This document shows positions 48,301 to 61,847 of a DNA stretch of 64,000 bases, one piece after another (within the stretch, counting starts at the first letter, position 1; every line of letters starts with the position of its first letter). Under the pieces are notes generated by a model. That model was given only the letters and a program-made list of their open reading frames with translations, made no database searches and had not been told where the DNA came from. The position numbers were made by a program, and so were the translations under genes. The DNA is from Odontesthes bonariensis (taxonomy: Eukaryota; Chordata; Actinopteri; Atheriniformes; Atherinopsidae), in NCBI RefSeq assembly GCF_027942865.1, contig NC_134525.1:20273657-20337656 (forward strand), read 5' to 3'.

Positions 48301-51300
48301 GCTTTGGTGAAAGTGCGAATGGCAAAGACAGAAACAGCATCATTCTGTGGTGTGTGTGCGTGGATTAAAGTTTTGGTGGGGTTATTCAATGGGAAGTAGC
48401 AGTTAATTAGAGAGAATAATTACATGGAAAAATGTATTTTAAAAAGTGTAAATTAATAGGCCTGTCACAGTTCATAATCGCCCACCATCATTTTGCAGAA
48501 TTGCAAGAATCGTCGTCATTTACACATTTATTGAAAACAGCTCAATGTAAATGAACAGAAATGGCATTTGTCTGCAGTTTGATTAACACTCCTAACGACA
48601 ACTGCATCTCACCAGGTCCCCTTTCCTCTGCTACAGTTTAATGGCACCCATGAGGAGAATCCGTGACACCAACTTTATATCTAGAGGTGCTTTGTAATTT
48701 GATTTGAAATCAGAAAGAAATAAAAATACAGGGGGGGCACCATATGTGGCAGCCACATCTGCATAGGGGGCCTTTGGAACAAGAGCTGAAGCACAGCAGA
48801 GAGGAAGGGGTAGGGACCTGCAGGTGATATTCTGTAAAACTTTCAAGCACATCCCCCATACGCAAATCTGCTTCAATTTCTAATTTTGAGCATTTGCTGA
48901 CATTGTCATGGGTTGTGTCTTCTCCGTTTTGACCCAATTAGAGAAGACGGGCTAAATGACTTAAAAAGATGGCAGTTGCTACTACCACTGACCTAAAAAA
49001 AAAAAAAAAAAAAACGGAAACAGAAACAGAAAACTGCCTAATTTACAACGACCTTCGGCCCTTTGAAAGCTTTTGGGAGTGGAATTAGCAACATACACTT
49101 GCCATAAACTCAATTGAACAAAGAACCCTTTTTGGAGACTTACCTACCTTATCTGGACCAATAAATCCAAGTTGACATTCCCCCCAGATAAGGGGACCAG
49201 ATGGCTAAATAAAACTGAAATTACTTTCACCAATATTCACTGAAACAACATTTCAGCCAAATCTTAAAACTGTATTAAATGTGTTTGATAACTTTGTACA
49301 AGTTCTTTCAGGTTCCCAGCAAAGTCACAAGATGCATATAGAGACAATTTGTACGATTCTGGCTAAAATATTGACGGAGAACTGATCTTGTTGAAAAATG
49401 ACCAACCCGAACCACATTGCCTAGTGGTTTGTAGTGTTGAATAGTTAAATCCACACGGACTCAGTAAACTGGACAAGATATATGCAACAATACAACTTCT
49501 AACGATGTCCCATCGGTATCTATTTGTTATTGTTTGGCATCTCCATTGTTAACACAGAAAAATAACATTGTGTGGTTCGCTATTCATATGTCACAACTTT
49601 ACAGATATTTATCTGAATTTTGAGAACTCATAATCAGGTTATGTGTTATTTGATGTCCTTATATCATAAGTATGTTATATCTTTAATCTTCATATCTTAA
49701 CAAGTTGTGGTGCTTTCAGAATCATCGAGACAAATGTTCTATGAGACGGGAGTAATGGAGAAATAGAGTTTCTTTGTTTTATCCAGGAATCCCCGTATAA
49801 ATGTTGAAAACAGATCTCATTTAACAGACACCCTGGCAGACGTCACCACAGTTTCAGGCATATCATTGGCTGAAAGAGTAGTGTAAGCCTACGTCATGCC
49901 CCGCCTCCGCGAGTCAAACCACGGAACCCGCGACCCAAAATGAGAAGGAGCAGAGAAGAAAGGAGAAGAACACATGAGCGTTTTGGGCGTTTTCCAGAGT
50001 CTCAGGAGAGCGGAAAGACAATAGAATGATGCGGAGAGGATGAGCGGTGCAGAAGACGACAGGAGGGGGGAAGAAGATGGCAAGGACTCAAAGAAAGACG
50101 AGAAAGAAAGACCCGAACAAAGATAGAAACAGAATGAAGTAGTCTAAAGATACACACTTTCTGTGTTTTGTTCGTCATCCATGTCCTTTTTACGTCGCAC
50201 GGTTTAACCTCCGCTGTTGCACGCCATCACAGTTTTTCCGAAAGTAGCAAGATATGAGACTGATTATTAATTGAAACATTAATTTAACATACCAGGATCG
50301 TAAGATTTTGTGTTTTTCCTTCATTCGAAGGTGGTGCCCTACATTCGAGGTTTAAGGTTTATTGAGACTGTGAGAACGTCTGGTAAATCCTTATATTTGA
50401 TATATCTATTTGCCCAAATATCGCTACACCACCCAATTCAGCAAACTCGGACAGAAAAGTTATAATAGACTGGTATCTGGCCTGTAAAAGGGCGTAAACA
50501 GTAAATATGTAATGATCATTTATATGTGTTATAAATTAGTCTTATTGCACATGTATGGCTCTTCTTTTTCATGGAAATGTTATTAAACAATAGTTAGGTA
50601 CATACTCCACGTAAAAAGGACCAAAAAATAATCACAAATGACTTTGTTAGTCACAATTATTTGCATAAAAATATGTATTTATTAAAATTGGTTTCTATGT
50701 TGGTATGAGAAATTGCACTTTAAAAAGCAAGCATCTTAGACAATATTCTGGGAAACACCCAAAACACGTGAGTGAGGATCTGGCAGTGGACATCTAACTG
50801 GAAAGAGTGAATTTACCATAGCAACATCACCCAAGAATATACATTATATCAAAACAACCCTATCAAGTTTCACTTCTGTTGGACTGGACTGCACTTGGAC
50901 TGAATCAGCCTGGATTTTGTGACTCACTGCACAAAAAAAACCCCGACATTTGATTTCCACTCTCGGATAGTTTGCTATGACAGCAACCGCAGGTCACAGA
51001 AACTATGAAAATGGCCATCCACACGCCCACATTCTTTCCTAACATGGAGATACGCTCATGCTGGCAGAGGACAACCTCACAACCACAGACAATTCATTCG
51101 AAATTTCACTCTCAAGATAAAGAGAAATGCTAAGATAGAACTGTGTAGCCACAGTTGTGTGACAGATAAAAAACATTAACTGCATAGCAACTGTTAAGTT
51201 GAAAGCAGAAATTAGGCAGTAAGAAGGAACTGCCAGCATACTTTCCCTTGAATTGTATGCTTTAAAAGGTGGTGGGCTATACAGCTGTAAGAGGAAACAC

Positions 51301-54300
51301 TAGAAATATTGTGTGTGTATTTCACAGAAACTGATGAGGTGCATGATAATATCTATGGTTCACCATCCATTCATTTCTGAGCGCAAGTGCTTCAAACTTT
51401 ACAATTGCAGAACACTTCTGCATGCTAGTTTAAACTGCTGTGCCATATGATATCAAATATCAAGCTTAGGTTTAGACCCAATTACAGACAATCTGAACTG
51501 CAACATTAACCGAAAAAATTCCATCTCACATACATAAGGGTCTCAGTCCAGAGAATAGAGACATACAGCAAATGTACCAAAGCGCAGTGTTATGCTCTTC
51601 CGACCGTTCACATGTACTGTTACAACAGCATTTCGTTTTTTGTCTTCTAATACTTGTTTTTCCGACTTGAATCACTAACAATGACTCATACTAGAGGTTA
51701 AATGTCAGTTTACTGACATACACCGATTATGTATTGTGGCTGGAATCCTATGACTTTACTCTGGTTCAATCTGCTGGAAAACCAAAGCCATATTTTCCTG
51801 AATGAAGTAGATTTAAAGATCATTAAAAAAGTGTTTATATCATATAAAGCTTATGGTATGAGTCATCTGCACTTTTTTAATAAAATCGCCCATATGCTGG
51901 CAGTTTGGCTTAGTATGCATCTCTTTAGGGCTTCAGCTTCCCCAACATCTTGTTTGCATATAAACCCAAACATTTTAAGAAAAGCACTTGGGTGGACAAT
52001 GACATTATCCGGTTTAGTCTTTTAAAAACATTCCATGGTTTATGGGTTTTTCCCTAAACACATTAAAAGCAAGTACAGTTATTGCAAATAAAACTACTCG
52101 AGAGTCTCAAGCTCTTTGGTGGCATTTTGAGCTTAAATGAGCCAGTGAATTCTTCCATATTCAGGATTGGATGACGTTTCATGTACTTACCGCTGCTCCA
52201 CCATTTTTTGCCATTTATGATGTAGTTGCTTTTATCCCTGCGCAGACTGCACTCCATGTTGGTCGCATCGCTGGAAGCAACGTCAGGCTCTGGGAAAAGG
52301 GGGACACGACGTTCAAATCTTAAACGGAAAGAATTAGCAGTGAGACAAACAAGTTTTACGGTCTCCTGCCTTTCTTTTGTGCTCTGCCTGGAAACCGGCC
52401 TTAAACTTAAACAGGTGGTGAATGTAAATACAATGCACTCACACGCTTTTATTTAAAAAAAAAAAACAAACAGCAGATGGGTGTTAACAGAGTCAGAAGT
52501 AGAAACTGTTTAACGGCGTGAGACGGAAATGCCTGTGCTTCATCATTCAGTATAATAAATAGACCGAACTGCTGACAAAAGACGTGCCAAAAACACACCT
52601 AATCACCGTGTGTATTTACAAAAACCTCAGCGGTGTTCGCACCCAATGAAATCACGTTTGGCAACAGCGTGTTGCTGTTTCCAGGGAGTATGAAAAGCAA
52701 AGGGGTAGACAACAGCGAATAATTACTCATTGTCAACTGGTGTTTACTTTTGCTGACACGTAATGCCTTTAAAGAAGCTTTTCACGGCGTCAGTAACAGC
52801 TGTGCTTAGTGTAACCTGTCTTTTTTTTTTTAAGACCACAACCTTCCCTGGAACGCATGGCAGAAAACCACAGTTAACTCTCAGTGGACTGAATCTGAGC
52901 AATATTCTGTGAATGGGTAGAAAATTCTGACAGTTACTACCCTAAGAATTCCAAACAGCACCCTAAAATCTGCAAAATCGGCCATAAAATTCTGCCGTCG
53001 AAGCACAAAACTCTCCTGATGCTTGAGATGTGTGATGTTTTCTTTTTCAGTCACTTGTCGCCATGGAAATACCTGTCATACAGAAGCAGGAGCGGATCTC
53101 TCCTTTTAGCAGAGGCTCCAGCCATCTCTTTCTCTGTTCCTCACTGCCAAACATGTGGAGCACCTCCATATTTCCCGTGTCTGTAGAGAGGAATAATAGC
53201 CATCAGCCACCTGTAATTGTGACTTTTTTTTGGAACTGATTAGCTCCTATGAACTCCCCTGGTAAACAAACAAAAACAGACCAAATCTAGAAAAATTGTG
53301 ATTTTTACTTCAGAAAATGTATTTAAAAAAAAAAAAAAAAAAAAGAGAAGCATTTTATGATTGAAAATTGAAAGGATTTAACCTGTTGACAGAACCTGGA
53401 CTTGAGAGAATATGCAGTACAGGAAAAGAGCAAGATTGTGTTTTAGGTGAAGTCACGTCACTGACAGAACTGACACGTCACGGTACCCCAAGGCCTTTAA
53501 ATGATCTCAAAATCTGACAACATTTTAGAATTCTTCACCAGGAGCCTGGCAGTTAAAGACATCGGGGGCAAAGAGGCACCGTCCAGTTTCTTCTGCGATA
53601 AAGGCGTAGTCCAGCTGAGTGAGTCCGCTAACTGCAGGCAGGAAAAGGTTCCACAGCCCTGCCTGCCTGGCTTTCACCTGGACACGAAAACAGAAGGAGC
53701 AAAACACTTCACTCAAAAAAAACAAAAAAACATCCCAAGTTCGATGTCAAGCTTTGATGGCAGGAAATAACAGTTTAAGTATTTTTGTTTGCGTTTAAGT
53801 TGTGATTAATGCTGCCATGTAGCGTGCAGAGTAAGTGGGTGGGTGAACAATTTAGACTAGATTTGAATAAACCAGGATATGGAGCTTTCTAGGACGTTAT
53901 GCGACTTCTAGAACACTTTGTCTCATGTGGATGAATTTGATTTTTCTTCTTCTTCTTCTTCTTTATCCTTCGGACATATTGATACTGGATCTTTGCAGGA
54001 AAGAGACTGGATTTCCAAATTAAAACGAGATGCAGCAATATTACCACATACCTTCAGATCCTCTATTACTCTCGGTGTGTACCACCTCTGTGGAGACTGA
54101 GCGTGTTTGGTGTAGTATTCTGCAACTTCCTGGGGAAAATACAACATTTAGCATTTGTAAGACAAGTAATTAATCCCCTTCAGACATCACTCTCAAGACT
54201 GGAAATTGTTCATCAGTGCTTACATGCAAAAATAATCAGTAAATACTGTATGTTGACATAGAGATCCAATTACAACAGTTTGTGGTTCTTTATGTTGCAC

Positions 54301-57300
54301 TGTGCCCAGTTCTTTCACAAAAGGAAAAGCATCACGGCGCAATAATAGTGCTTTGATGTCCAGCCAACGATGATGATGATTTTGCTTGCAATACAAGTTA
54401 AATAATCAACAGACTCATTGTTTTCTCACTCTAATTCATTAATCCTGATTGCATGAATGCACTGCTCTGTCAAATCCTCTCGCGTCTGCGCTAAATGCCC
54501 ATCAGAGAAAACAAATCTCTTCTGTTCTTGCCGGCTCTTGGCACTGACCTCTTGAGCTGGAAGCACATTTTGTTGCATGAAGTCTTTGACCTGCTGGAGA
54601 ACAGCCTGGCCTTTAGCCGTTTGGAGGAACAGCCTGTCTCTTGTTGGACCTGTTAGAGGCCTGGCATTGAAAACACATCTCAAATGTTAAAAACCAGCAG
54701 GGAACAGTGGAAGCGGCAGCTGGATGCCAAATTCCAACGGTTGCTGGCTTAAGATCAGTCAGCAGATGGACTCAATCAGCTCTCTGGCGCACTTTAACAA
54801 TAAATTTTGATAATTTTTAATTCTATACCAGCAGGCAATCGTCAATTATATAAAATCATATTCTAATGTGGATAACCAAGATAAGGTTGGATAAGCAAGA
54901 TAATCATTTCATTACTGCAATTAACCTTTTTGCAAGCTGCAAGGCTATCTTAGCTGCGGGCTCCACACTCTGTCCGAACTGAGCTGCGTTGGGTGCACTG
55001 GCGTTACCCAGCAGGTGGCGAGCATAGATCCCCTAGTGACGGTGAAAAAACCAAAACAGACAGGAGTGAAAACTAATCTGTATTCGGGAAAACAATACCA
55101 ACTGACTGCATGGTTTACAGTTTAACTACAAACCTGGGCAATGGCTGCCATTTTAAAGACGGAAAGAGCCAGGTAGAAATTTAATTTTGGCAACGCAAAT
55201 GGGATCCCCCGACACCTGCAGTATATGGAGATCAGATCGCCAACAGCTGGAACACCTGCACAGTGAGGATTAAGTACAGACCACGAGCCAGCACATTCAA
55301 TAATCACAAGACAAAGATGTTGGAAAACAACGCCAATTAATCAGTCCAATCAATTAATAACACTAATCTTATTCAAGGTTATTTTCAAGTGTCGGCATTA
55401 CCTTCTACTCCTTTTAAACTGCCCATCTGGCTGACAATGTTGAACTCTGCTGGCCAGTAGTGAGGCATCAGAAAGTAGGCCAGGTCTACGAATGGGTTCC
55501 CGGTAGTAGACAGCTCCCAGTCCAACACGGCTATCACACGTGCCTAATAACACCAAACACACACCGTGAAGTAACCGCTGAGAAACGCAACATAGACTGA
55601 CGATAAGAACCACCACAGAAACTGGACCTCTGTTGGGTGGAATATCAAATTATCCAATCGGAAATCTCCATGCACGAGCGTGACCTCATCATCGTTCTCT
55701 GGCAAATTGTTCATCAACCAGTCGGAGAGTTCATTCACGACTGGGATGTCTCTGTGGGCCGCCGCAGTGTACTGCTTTGTCCAGGTGGACACCTTCAAGA
55801 TGAAAAAAAGACATTTCTCAATGTTACCGATCTGATTCAATTCGCAGATGTGATATATGATGAGTACAATGTGTGTTATCTCACTTGTCTCGTGCAGTAA
55901 CCCGCTCCTCTTCCAAAGCCTTCAAGGTGCAGTGACTCAAGGTCCAGGGAATGCATCTTTGCCAGCGCTTCCGCTGCAGCTACATACAGAGCGGCCCTCT
56001 CGGCCGGACTCACTCCAGGGAGACGGAGATCTCTGAATATGCGTCCCTGCTCAACAGAGGCAGATGATCAACAGTAGAATTTTTCTGAAATCTCATTTTT
56101 TAACTCAAACTCCTTTGGTTGTTGTATAAATACATATATGTAGACACTTGGGAATCTATTACAAATGTTAAAATGGCCCATTTCATCATGTCAATATTCA
56201 TTATTTTCACATTAAATAACAGAGCAAACGTTATGAATTGATGACTTGACAGCCATATGACATCAGGGTGCACCAACTTACCTTGACGTGTTCCATTAAG
56301 TAGAACTCTGTACCTATAACGTCAACATCAGTGCAGTGCAGGAGGGGCTGAGGCACTGGGAAACCAGTGGAGAAAAGGGCCTTTTGCACCCGATACTCCC
56401 TGTCCACCTGCACACATGAAAACGCAGATGGTGTCTTCTCCATTGCAAATTGTACTTTACAGGAGAAAAAAAGTCAAGCAACATCTACAGTCAAACATGT
56501 TTTCCATAATCTAGTTTAATTAAAAGCGGTTTGAAAAAAACAAAACAAGAAGACAATCGTTTTCTTTTTTTTTTAAACCAGGCTAAGATTCATGAGTACC
56601 TAATTACACGGCTCATTCCAGGGCATTTCTGAGAAGAATTTGCAGATTAACTCATTTTTCATTATGTTAGCATCTATAAATTCCACAGTGACTTAAACTA
56701 CTCTCGTAATTCTGTCAAATGTGGCGTTTGCACAACAATTCTGACGTTCCCTGAAAAGTAAACAAGGGAGAGCTGAACGTGTGAAAAACCAGACTCGGTT
56801 ACTCCCTCTGCTGGAGAAAAGACACGATTGCACACAACACGAGTCCTGCAAACAGATTCCGTTGCAGAACTCCCGTTGTGTAATTTTTTTTTAAAATTTA
56901 ACACGGTCCTAAAACCTCTGCTTGAGTGTTTGTCGAGGTGATGAGAGGTGAAACTTTACCTTGTGAGCCCCCGGGAGCAGCTCACCTGGGGGTCGCTTCC
57001 TGAGTACAAAACTTTTTGACGGTGTCTGGATTAGGAAGGTTGGGTTTGACTGACCAGTACTGAAAAGATAACAGATATGTCGTCAGCTTGCTATCCAGGT
57101 AGCTAAACATTTGTACAAGATTAGTTTTGGAAGATAATGAAACAAGCCAACTGTAACTCATACCTGTACTGTCTGACAATGAGTGTGTCATTATTTGACA
57201 TCCGTGACTCGAAAGCCAAATATCTTTGAAGACTGCCAACATTGAATTTATGTTGTGGTCGCACGGGAGTTGTCAGCTCCTCCATGTCGAGGTGTTCGGG

Positions 57301-57309
57301 ATTAATCAT
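39389..57309 (-). CDS. acad11: Acyl-CoA dehydrogenase family member 11, 20 coding exons, complete
   Basis: Two-domain enzyme: N-terminal aminoglycoside-phosphotransferase-like kinase domain and C-terminal FAD acyl-CoA dehydrogenase; ACAD10/11 act in 4-hydroxy-acid and long-chain acyl-CoA breakdown. Exons in transcript order: 57164-57309, 56960-57059, 56282-56407, 55885-56046, 55628-55792, 55402-55543, 55134-55255, 54926-55032, 54549-54660, 54052-54129, 53539-53677, 53073-53180, 52191-52289, 41392-41461, 40670-40755, 40478-40549, 40140-40294, 39881-39997, 39585-39694, 39389-39503. All GT-AG and in phase; 776 residues (human 780). Seen: kinase loop HGDFRLDN (219-226) and LDWE (240-243), then dehydrogenase motifs [39 protein letters not shown]-type and QVHGGAGVS, and a final [14 protein letters not shown]. 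Ends AKL, a canonical PTS1. Start at 57309 (MINPEHLD) fits the human length; 57285 (MEELTT) is the alternative. Intron 13 hosts ackr4. Confidence 0.96.
41892..42016. repeat. 15-bp inverted repeat flanking a 95-base spacer
   Basis: CGATAAAACAGAAAA at 41892-41906 is the exact reverse complement of TTTTCTGTTTTATCG at 42002-42016. It lies in A/T-rich low-complexity sequence of acad11 intron 13, so it may be a chance pairing or an eroded foldback. Confidence 0.5.
42228..42312. repeat. (AAAT)n / (AAT)n low-complexity tract
   Basis: About 85 bases of almost pure ATAAATAAAT-type repeat with a run of AAT units, in acad11 intron 13 upstream of ackr4. Typical microsatellite. Confidence 0.9.
43740..43903 (+). 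promoter_or_regulatory. Candidate promoter and non-coding first exon of ackr4
   Basis: A GC box GGGGCGGG lies at 43757-43764, and a strong donor GAG|GTAAGAA at 43903/43904 could end a non-coding exon. The ackr4 coding exon is preceded by a clear acceptor (TTTTGTGCAG, ending 45537), so a 1.6 kb 5'-UTR intron is likely. The exact transcription start is not determinable here. Confidence 0.4.
45544..46659 (+). CDS. ackr4: Atypical chemokine receptor 4 (CCRL1/CCX-CKR), intronless coding region
   Basis: Seven-transmembrane receptor that scavenges CCL19, CCL21 and CCL25 without G-protein signalling. 371 residues from ATG 45544, which follows a splice acceptor ending at 45537. Seen: acidic, tyrosine-rich N-terminus with one N-glycosylation site (NES, 15-17), seven hydrophobic segments, conserved Cys27 and Cys108, [12 protein letters not shown] in the second helix/loop, DRY at 132-134 followed by [20 protein letters not shown] near helix 6-7, NPILYAF in helix 7, and an end TSTFTI matching the human TSTFSI. 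It sits on the opposite strand inside acad11 intron 13, the same nested arrangement as in human. Teleosts have two paralogs (ackr4a/b); which one this is cannot be told. Another CC receptor is the alternative, but the terminal motif and location argue for ACKR4. Confidence 0.94.
   Translation: MEDFYYHDDEDSSLNESYDYNYEHSICDKEAVRSFGGIFLPIIYALALVVGLAGNALVVVVYTSRLRLRTLTDVCILNLAISDLLLLFTLPFWAADAVHGWMLGSAACKITSFLYSTNFSCGMLLLACISVDRYRAVTQNPTGRTGATRQGRRQWILVCLVLWGLASFLGLPELIFSRLKHSHHRTGCTAVYPTSMALPAKAALELLEVILRFLLPFLVMVVCYCWVGRTLSKAAGVRRERKWRALRVLLAVVAVFLFTQLPYNVVKLFRAMDIIYILVSDCEVSKGLDRALQVTESLALTHACINPILYAFVGSSFRGHVLKAAKHLGQRLGRHSRQINEEPAVEIALHTHSQNQSQSGSEDQDTSTFTI
46848..46853 (+). terminator. Polyadenylation signal of ackr4
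   Basis: AATAAA followed by an A-run, about 190 bases after the ackr4 stop codon. Confidence 0.6.
46860..52190 (-). other. acad11 intron 13, part upstream of the ackr4 3' end
   Basis: 5.3 kb of mostly AT-rich intron. The only structured spot I see is the GC-rich promoter-like cluster at 49865-49908 followed by a purine-rich stretch to about 50125. A 19-base A-run lies near 48995. No other gene or recognisable repeat seen. Confidence 0.45.
49865..49908. promoter_or_regulatory. Promoter-like motif cluster inside acad11 intron 13
   Basis: In 44 bases: an inverted CCAAT box (ATTGG 49865-49869), a CRE-like TACGTCAT (49890-49897) and a GC box GCCCCGCCTCC (49898-49908), in a locally CpG-rich island in otherwise AT-rich intron. 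Downstream on the plus strand a short frame begins at ATG 50040 ([20 protein letters not shown]..., 28 residues) but it has no recognisable homology. Confidence 0.35.
53945..53962. repeat. (TTC)n microsatellite
   Basis: Short TTC repeat in acad11 intron 10, between the coding exons at 53539-53677 and 54052-54129. Confidence 0.8.
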
Positions 57310-57744
57310 TACCACACATTGCTGAGCAGATTTACCGAGCAAACTTTTCCCACTATCACGAATGATAGAGGTCGGACCACTAACGGATAAACACACTCAC
57401 GAAAAGTAGAAATATATATGTTTATATATAAAACCCAATATCTTACAGACGTTGAGTTGAGCGTGAAACGATAATTATAAAAACTTTGTTCAACCCAACC
57501 GTCTGCTCAAATCCTTTCGTGGACTTTTTAAACAATTCACCGCTGATGTAGGAACGTTGGAATGTATCTGTGCTCGTTTCCTGCACGGACGACGTTTCTG
57601 TAAGCACACATCCTGACAGCTGATTTGAGAAGCGAAGACGTGTACTTTCCCGTACAGATTTTATTCCGCGTTTACGTCCGACGAGTTACCCGTAACATCC
57701 CATTTCGTCCCCATTGTTTTTTTTTGCCGGTATTAGTTCTGCTA
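57310..57744. promoter_or_regulatory. Bidirectional promoter region acad11 / uba5
   Basis: Only 435 bases separate the two start codons of these divergent genes, so their promoters must share this stretch. It is CpG-containing near uba5 (57480-57750) and AT-rich in the middle (57405-57440). No TATA box suited to either gene was recognised with confidence. ACAD11 and UBA5 are also adjacent and divergent in human. Confidence 0.6.
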
Positions 57745-60288
<2,544 letters not shown>

Positions 60289-60665
60289 GCAAGAATCTGA
60301 AGATGCATTTCTGCCAGACATACCTTTTCTCATTCGTTCTTTTGTAGCATCCTCCATAAAAAACGCAATTAATTTATAACAGGAAACTAGAAGAAATACT
60401 CTAGTAACAGCTAAACATGGGGAATGCATGAAAAGTGCTGCTAAAGGCAATTCACACACACAGGAAAAGGCATCTGGAATTACATCAGGTTCTCTTGAAA
60501 TGTCAACAAACCTAAATAAATAAATATCAGTTAGTGCATCAATTAATGTGTTTTTTCGAGGTTTCAGCTACTGATTGGGTGCTAAAACCTCTCAACTATG
60601 TACGCTTGTCATTCACTCAGCTTTAAGGAAATAACTGCAGCAACAAAACCGAACATTGTCCTCTC

Positions 60666-60671
60666 AATAAA
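60666..60671 (+). terminator. Polyadenylation signal of uba5 (distal)
   Basis: AATAAA 378 bases after the uba5 stop codon. An earlier copy is at 60515-60520. Confidence 0.55.
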
Positions 60672-60674
60672 GTA

Positions 60675-60680
60675 TTTATT
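60675..60680 (-). terminator. Polyadenylation signal candidate of nphp3
   Basis: TTTATT on the plus strand, AATAAA on the minus strand, about 1.17 kb past the nphp3 stop. It lies three bases from the uba5 signal on the other strand. Confidence 0.4.
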
Positions 60681-61847
60681 AGATGGAATACAATATTAAC
60701 ACGTTGGATTTTTCTTATTGTCCTGTACAGCTTTTACAGATTCCAATTACATGATATAAATACATGCATATATGAAAACACAAAAGAAATGTGTGATTTT
60801 ATTTTTTTGGATTAGGGTTAAGTTCCCTTTTGGCATCACATACCTTCTGTCTGACAGTAAAAACTTAGACTTAACGAGCACAATCATTGTTTTTGGCAAG
60901 ACCCCAAAGTGTGTGTGATAAATGAATAAATACATGTACATTTAGTGTTGCTACACGGCATGAAATTATTATCGGAAACCATATTTCGGCAAACAGTTCT
61001 TGCTTATGACTTGTACTTTGGTTTCTATATGTTGCCTTTTAAGGAATACTCAAACTTTTAAACACTACATGTACATAAACATAAAATACTGAAAGCACAT
61101 TTGATTTTGGAGACAGCTCCCAAATAATTTGAATTCAGAAAGCCTAAAGTGTAGACTTGAAAACAAAAGTGCTTATGATGAGACGGTCCAGCTAACTATT
61201 ATTAGAAGACAGTTCATTTTTTACGAGGGAAGTTGAACAGTTTGAAGACTGCTGTAAAACTGGGTTCAAAGCTTGTAAAAGGACTAGTTTAACAGATTCT
61301 TAGCGTCTTATACACATGATTAGATATTAAAATATACGTTTGGCTGATCCACAGGTTTCAGATCAAACCACAAAGCCTAATTTCTATAAAGAAATAGAAC
61401 TTTACCTTTCATCAGGGATCAACTCAGGGGTAAAAAGTGGAGTCATGCCTTATAACTCACTAAACTGGGAACCTGAAACTGGAAGTGTGTGTCAGGTGTG
61501 AGAACACAGTTCCCTAATCTTCGCCAGACAGTACATGTAATGTAAAAGTGCAGCCAGAGGCCTGCATGGGTGCCTCTGTGTATGGCTTTTAGACACTTGG
61601 CACTGTCTTTCTGTGCTGCTCTGGCTTCTCCTTGACCGAGTGTTCTTTTAAAAGCTGATTACTTGATCATTCTACAAAAGACCTCCCATGTGCTCTTGAG
61701 CATCATTGCTTCACAGTAATGTCTATAACAATATTCACAGTGAGATGCCCAACATGATTTCCTTTGTGATGAAACATTGCATTTTATATGTATGCTACTC
61801 GTTGGCAGTTGGAGTTTAGTGACGAGTGGCAATAATGGTTAACAGAG

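Larger units (their letters stand above)
60289..61847. other. Tail-to-tail region uba5 / nphp3
   Basis: 1.56 kb holding the short uba5 3' UTR and a long presumed nphp3 3' UTR. AATAAA motifs on the plus strand lie at 60515-60520 and 60666-60671; the opposing minus-strand motif lies at 60675-60680. No coding sequence seen. Confidence 0.55.

Noticed and set aside
49889-50083. Serine/leucine-rich minus-strand frame over the promoter-like island
   Set aside because: Mirror of a purine-rich plus strand; low complexity and no recognisable domain.
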